DNA from: Kappaphycus alvarezii
Lineage: Eukaryota > Rhodophyta > Florideophyceae > Gigartinales > Solieriaceae
Length of the DNA stretch: 64,000 nucleotides
Assembly (NCBI GenBank): GCA_002205965.3
Contig: NADL03000683.1
Location: 806,001-870,000 of the forward strand
Direction: 5' to 3'
Part shown: piece by piece, positions 59,641 through 64,000 of the stretch
Layout of the letters: every line of letters starts with the position of its first letter
Position numbering within the stretch: position 1 is the stretch's first letter
Made by a program: the position numbers and the translations under genes
Notes under the pieces: model-generated
What the model saw: the letters and a program-made list of their open reading frames with translations, nothing else
Database searches by the model: none
Told to the model about the DNA's origin: nothing

Positions 59641-60276
59641 CCAAGTGGTCAACACGCGTTGACCTGCAAATACGAAGACGGAATGACTCGTCGTCATCAC
59701 ATCCTCCGCAACGATCTTGCCCGCTACTGCAAGGAAGTTGGGATCGTCGCCCTCGTCGAACATCCGCTCCTCCACCAGGTTCCCAACCCATCTGAGCATT
59801 CGGAGTCCCCCGCGCTACGAATGGACATTTACATACCCGCTGCATACGGGCTTCACAGTACCGATATCGCTGTCGACGTTACTGTTGCCCACCCCTCAGC
59901 ACGCCGCCACATTTCGCCAAGTACGGTTACCGCAGGCGCTGCCGCAACACTCGCAGAGCGCGAGAAACATCTTCATTACGGCACTTACTGCAACCAAAAC
60001 GATATCCTCCTCTCCCCCGTCGGGATTGATATTTATGGCGCCTTAGGCGACGACGGCAAGGGTCTTTCCCGCCGCCTTGCTTCCTTCGCTGCTTCCCGTC
60101 GCGGTTCCTACCCTCAACAGGAGCTCCGCGACTTCGTTACCCGTTTTGCATTTAGTCTCCAAATAATGCACGCGCGACAGGTTTCTACTCGCCGCCCGCA
60201 TCAGTAGTTAATTTATGAATACCCTCCGCACGCTTCTGTGCGACATTGTACAACCAATAAAGATTTACCACCACAT
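59641..60276 (+). pseudogene. Non-LTR family A C-terminal copy (+), intact to its 3' end
   Basis: The copy starts abruptly within the knuckle (GQHALTCKY at 59650) and is open from 59659 to 60207 (182 codons). It carries MDIYIPAAYG, IAVDVTVAHPSA, AGAAATLAEREKHLHYGTYC, then GDDGKG...RRLASFAASRR and the C-terminus STRRPHQ. It lacks the two-base deletion of the minus-strand copy. The 3' untranslated tail of about 70 bp has AATAAA (about 60256) and ends ccaccac at 60276. Such 5' truncation with an intact 3' end is what target-primed reverse transcription produces. It lies head-to-head with the family B copy on its left. Confidence 0.8.
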
Positions 60277-60354
60277 ATAATTTAAAAATAATGACTTCTA
60301 CAATGCAGAATTTTTGACGATTGACTGCAATTCATGCCGTAAAGTATATTGTGG

Positions 60355-60490
60355 CTCCCTACTCTTGCGACCAAGGCGCAAAAAATGCGTGTGTAAACTG
60401 AATTTGACCTCCCTTCTCGTCCGCCTGAGGAGAAATATTGCTTTAAACGTAGCATAAAACTTCGATAATTGTATTGAAATTGCATTTTTG
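60355..60490 (+). repeat. Diverged dispersed repeat, copy 1
   Basis: The segment starting ctccctactcttgcgaccaaggcgcaaaaaa aligns, with many substitutions but few gaps, with 61880-62030 (ctcccgacccttgcaatcaaggtgacaaaaa). Shared blocks include tttaac near the middle and ataat further on. A third short match to the start is at 61830 (ctcctgactcttgtgg). The nature of the repeat is unknown. Confidence 0.5.
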
Positions 60491-60889
60491 CCGTGCATGT
60501 TGAACATGTTCATGTTCGATAATCCTGACATCAACTTCACTAGATCCCGTACCTGCCAAATTGTGCCATGAGAAGATCTCTTTGTGTCCTCCTGTGCCTG
60601 TTTCACGTAGGATATGCATGTTCTCCGCCGGAGGAGCCTCAGCTCCTCATGAGTTAATATGACAATGAAGTGTTTTCCAAAGTCTGCATAACAGCTCATT
60701 GCCACTGTTACTAGAAAAGCCAAGTTGGTAGCGCTGGATTATGGGCGGAAGGGGAGTTGTGGGAATCGGAAGGATGGCCCATACTACCGCTTCCTCAGTG
60801 TGCCGGGGACAGCAGAGAAGCGGTAAGGACTTGGAGTACTTCAAGTACAAAAGTTTTCTATCTCCGAGAAACATGCTGTTGTTTATCAT

Positions 60890-60931
60890 AGTATCATTAG
60901 TCATGATACTAGTATCATTACTCATGATACT
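60890..60931. repeat. Two tandem 21-bp quasi-palindromes
   Basis: Two consecutive units, agtatcattagtcatgatact and agtatcattactcatgatact, differ by one central base. Each is a dyad (agtatcat ... atgatact) around a five-base centre. The arrangement resembles a duplicated protein-binding site or a small cruciform, but no gene start is recognised next to it. Confidence 0.85.
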
Positions 60932-61879
60932 ATATTGAACAAAACCATCTGCTAGTAGCGGGGATGGTGTTTTTCAACCAGGTTGGACATCAGTGCAGAC
61001 ATTTACTAAATGTAGTACGTCCTACCGAGGTTACAGATCCAGTCAGAGGATAGTTGATCTTTGCAAACTCATAAAACAGAATCTTTATACTTGACTATAT
61101 TCTGACAAATTAATTATCACCTCAAAATGACAATTATCCGTTCAGAGCCGTATCCGTTTTCTCAGCTTTCTAAAGTTCGCCACCATTATTATTTTTCTTT
61201 TATCTTACCTCTTAGTTCTCCAGTGGAGAGGAAGGGAGAGAGGAAGACCCGGGATCGCTGCCCACCTTGGCGAGGGGAAGGGAGAGAGGGGAAATAAAGG
61301 CAGTGATTCAGCCTCAGGGAGATTCTCTTCCGTTCTACCACTACACTTTATTTCCAATCCCCTGCTCTCTTCCAGCAGCACCCGCCTAAATCTCCATTTT
61401 CGGCTATATTCGGTCCGTTTCTTTAGCTTGTGGGCAGCTGTGGAGGTCAACTTTTCAAAAACCAAACACCTCTATGCCCCTCTGACGTTCTCAGAGGCGT
61501 CTTGCTGGTATGTTTATGCAACTCATAAAAAGTGCTCTCAATAAGCCCCCCGGCCCGGTCTGGCTCCTGCCAAGCTAACTAGAACAGCAGGGGGCGACTA
61601 TGATTTGAAGCGCGGGGGGAAGGTGTTAACGATGGCAGTCTCCGGGGGATACCGCCGAAGGGCTATTTCCGTTTGAAGATTTCAAATACCCGCATCAAAC
61701 CATACTGATTTCCAAGGACCCTCCATTGTCACAGATGTAGGGAGGATATTTTGATATTTTATTAAAAAAACTTTTCGGTTCTGTGCAAAATCTTATTTTC
61801 AACTGCAACTCTTGTTATTCATTACATTTTAGCTCCTGACTCTTGTGGACCAGGAGACAAAGCGCCATCCGATAGGCTG

Positions 61880-62030
61880 CACCTCCCGACCCTTGCAATC
61901 AAGGTGACAAAAATCTCATTTACAACCTTTTTGAAACTCTTTCTTCATGCAAACAAGGAGAAACACTCCTTTAACGCTGGTTCGCAACTCAATAATCATC
62001 TTATCGTGCTGAAAATACCGAATCATACTA
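61880..62030 (+). repeat. Diverged dispersed repeat, copy 2
   Basis: Counterpart of 60355-60490 in the same orientation. The frame 61904-62113 (69 codons) lies within it. I cannot tell whether the repeat is coding. Confidence 0.5.
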
Positions 62031-62251
62031 CTTGGGTCACATATCCTGAGGTCGCCAATTCCTCATATTTTTTTTTGCCATTCAAGAAGCAACCACGTTT
62101 TATTTCGGGTTGAGTGGATCTTTCACACTGCGCGGTGGCACCACGGCTCGCACCCGAACGCATACCAAGTTCTATCATCACTCTATCAATCCTCTGTTAA
62201 GACAGGCGTGATTTATTCCGACGAAAAAGGTTTCATAGGAGCACAGGGGGC

Positions 62252-63355
62252 TTAAATATGGCATATGTAACAATCCACTACCTTTCCCATCCAACAACAT
62301 ATGACCTCACTGAAGGAGTTATGGTTGAGTGTGATGTAAATGTGCCCATTTCGGGGATGTTGGAAGGCAAATGTGTGCTTACTGCCGCTGTTACCAAGCG
62401 ATTTGAAGAGTTTGCCCCACTTAGGGATCAGTAACCCATCCGTGGATGCTTCGCTTTCGTCGCTTCCCTTCCTTTTCCTCATGTCTTTCGCTGTCATAGA
62501 CTCGCAGTACCTAAGAAGTGATGACGTAGACTTCAGAAGAAGCTCTGCATGTCTCCCCTTTAGAACCACCGTTTCGGCTCCCCATTTGGTTTTCCTTTTT
62601 TTGCGTGGTAAGTCTCCAAGAAGTGCCGTCATCCACGCGTCAAGTCGAGCAAAAAGCATTATGCTTACCTCGTCGTCAAAGCCTATGATTCCGGAAGAGA
62701 AAGCCTCCATAAAAAGACGTGCTGGTTCATTATTGAACAGATTTTCTACTCCATCCATTTCTCGGCCTTCCATGTACTCTGCACTGTTCGCACAAATCTC
62801 TTTAAAAGTTGCACGTCTCCACCAAGAAGTTGGAACATCGCGTTTGGAATCATCGGGTTGTGAACTGGACTTACATAGCTTCAATATCGCCTCATCGAAC
62901 TGCTTTTCGCGTTTTTCCTTATACTTCGCGTCTAATGCTCGACTTGATTTGGTTGCACGAATGAGAGGATAGCCAAGTTCCTGGCAGAAAATGTCCTTCA
63001 AATTCTTTTTCTGACTCCCCACATTCTCTCGACAACTAACCTTACTATTCTTCAGAGTGTTACTTCACGCGGCTATTTTGGAAATCCTCAACACAACCTG
63101 ATCATCAAAGCGATTTAAATTCTCGAGCGATATCAAGCAACGCTCTCCGATTACCCTGTTGTAAGTATCGGAGTCTTCAAACCAAAAGTCTCCGGCAAAA
63201 GCAAGATCCATCGGGTAAAGTGGCACGCTCTGACGACTCATTTTCCATCCTACATCCTCCATCTCGTCCACGCCGTTGAATATAGCTCCTGAAGCACATA
63301 TATGGACGTCCTCTTTCTCATTGAATATTCTCTCATCAGTTTCCTTCAGAAGCAT
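62252..63355 (-). pseudogene. Unknown protein, long coding-like frame with one TGA
   Basis: On the minus strand one frame runs from ATG 63355 to 62252 (367 codons) with a single TGA at 63065-63067. The part before the stop (96 residues) has an even composition with FAGDFWFEDSDTYNRV. The part after it (256 residues from GTG 63022, with 14 more open codons upstream) contains KSSRALDAKYKEKREKQFDEA (probably helical), TSWWRRATFKEI, RLFMEAFSSG and a basic PRKKRKTKW that could be a nuclear localisation signal. I recognise no family. This is the longest coding-like stretch in the window that does not resemble a transposon. A real gene with a sequencing error, a gene with introns, a recent pseudogene or an unfamiliar element ORF are all possible. 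Confidence 0.45.
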
Positions 63356-63429
63356 GGTACGGCCTCGCAGGTCTCGCTGTAACTCGGATGAAACAGATAC
63401 TTCGTTCGGGAATCACTACCCCTCCGTAT

Positions 63430-64000
63430 TCAAACGCCCAAGGTAGCGTGGAGTTGCGCAATCGTTTTGTGGAGTTGTCTCATCATCTGGATAGTCTTGG
63501 AAAGCTCTCCTTTTGTGCCATTCAAATGCTGCCGAACCAAGTCAAGCTCAGCAGACGTGCTGCTGTCGTCAATGGTAATCGGCTTGTCTACTCGCTTACG
63601 CAAGCGATTCGCCATACCTCCTCTTTTTTTCTTGAATTTTGCTACACTTTCTCTTTCGTTACGGGACCTCGGAGAACTAATCTTTATACCAATGTGATCC
63701 TTCGATTCTCCAATGACATCATCCTCATCTTCTTCGTCGAATGTTGATTTTAAGCCGCTAATCTTGTGACGGACTTAATTCTCATAACCAACCTCAGGCT
63801 CTATCACTTCAGTTTTCAACTCTTCTTCCACGCCGTCGTCATGATTGAGGGTTTACTTAGACGATTATTCATCTTCACTGTCGCACAAGCGTTTTCCAGA
63901 CTTCGAATAGAGCTCTTCTTCGGATTCTTCGTCGGTTTTGGACAGGAACGTTCGCATTGGCTGTCCACTTTTCTTGTCGATGTCACGATCATGGTCATGA
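63430..64000 (-). pseudogene. Unknown protein, upstream part, with in-frame TAA codons
   Basis: Reading leftward from the window edge, one minus-strand frame carries an acidic segment (SKTDEESEEELYSKSGK), three TAA codons (near 63861, 63849 and 63774), then FDEEDEDDVIGESKDHIGIK, a Lys-rich FKKKRGG and ATG 63615. The last 61 codons after that ATG hold TKGELSKTIQMMRQLHKTIAQLH, a likely coiled-coil helix, and end at TGA 63430. It lies just upstream of the frame at 63355, in a different frame, so the two may be parts of one protein separated by a frameshift or intron. The 5' end is beyond the window. Function unknown. Confidence 0.4.

Larger units (their letters stand above)
60277..62251. other. 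Stretch without a firm gene
   Basis: The minus-strand frame 60298-60723 (141 codons from a TTG) and 60647-60925 (92 codons) have no recognised motif. Parts of the region are repeated: 60355-60490 resembles 61880-62030. A purine-rich stretch is at 61220-61300 and a GC-rich patch at 61545-61640. No element ends were identified. Confidence 0.45.

Noticed and set aside
62340..62972. 210-codon plus-strand frame
   Set aside because: It overlaps the minus-strand unknown frame, which is longer and has the more protein-like composition (charged helices, Trp pairs). The plus-strand translation is Ser/Leu-rich, as expected of an antisense shadow. I cannot exclude it completely.
62252..64000. Alternative genetic code with TAA/TAG read as Gln
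   Set aside because: Reading TAA as Gln makes the right-edge frame look continuous. In recognisable transposon proteins here, however, stops replace Trp (near 37348), Tyr (near 34230), Ser (58427) or Val (41810) rather than Gln, and TGA also occurs. Decay under the standard code is sufficient.

Overview
The window looks like a repeat-rich, gene-poor stretch of a eukaryotic nuclear genome. It has no operons, no ribosome binding sites and very low coding density. Everything I can identify is transposon-derived and decayed: Ty1/copia retroelements, piggyBac, pogo/Tigger and Tc1/mariner DNA transposons, and 5'-truncated non-LTR-type retroelements. Copia and piggyBac elements of this style are common in fungi and protists, and pogo/Tc1 elements are widespread in eukaryotes, so I cannot place the species. 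Where stop codons interrupt recognisable transposon proteins they mostly fall where Ser, Tyr, Trp, Asp or Arg is expected. This argues for ordinary decay under the standard code. All domain calls come from reading motifs by eye, not from a search.

Left part (1-16092). A 6,284-bp segment occurs twice in direct orientation (1-6284 and 9809-16092), offset by exactly 9,808 bp and about 99.9% identical. A 3.5-kb spacer (6285-9808) lies between the copies. Each copy holds an unrecognised 168-aa reading frame, a degenerate 127-bp tandem repeat, an 8-bp tandem repeat, and the C-terminal remnant of a non-LTR-type reverse transcriptase protein. The second copy breaks off inside that remnant.

Middle desert (16093-about 31700). 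About 15 kb of AT-rich DNA in which I see no convincing gene.

Transposon graveyard (about 31700-53100). In order: a copia element with protease, integrase, RT and RNase H (+); piggyBac remnant 1 (+); an unassigned stretch; piggyBac remnant 2 with its Cys-rich tail (+); two non-LTR C-terminal fragments (+); a second copia remnant carrying gag and protease (+); another non-LTR fragment (-); a MITE-like inverted repeat; a pogo/Tigger transposase (-); and a Tc1/mariner transposase (+).

Right part (about 54400-64000). Here there are three 3' ends of one non-LTR family (A), one long copy of a second family (B), a short dispersed repeat with paired hairpins, an acidic low-complexity reading frame broken by a TAG, and at the right edge a long minus-strand coding-like region (64000-62252) of unknown function interrupted by stops and a frameshift. 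I found no intact element and no cooperating gene system. The parts most worth a second look are the long duplication, the 127-bp array, the junctions among families A and B, and the unknown protein at the right edge.
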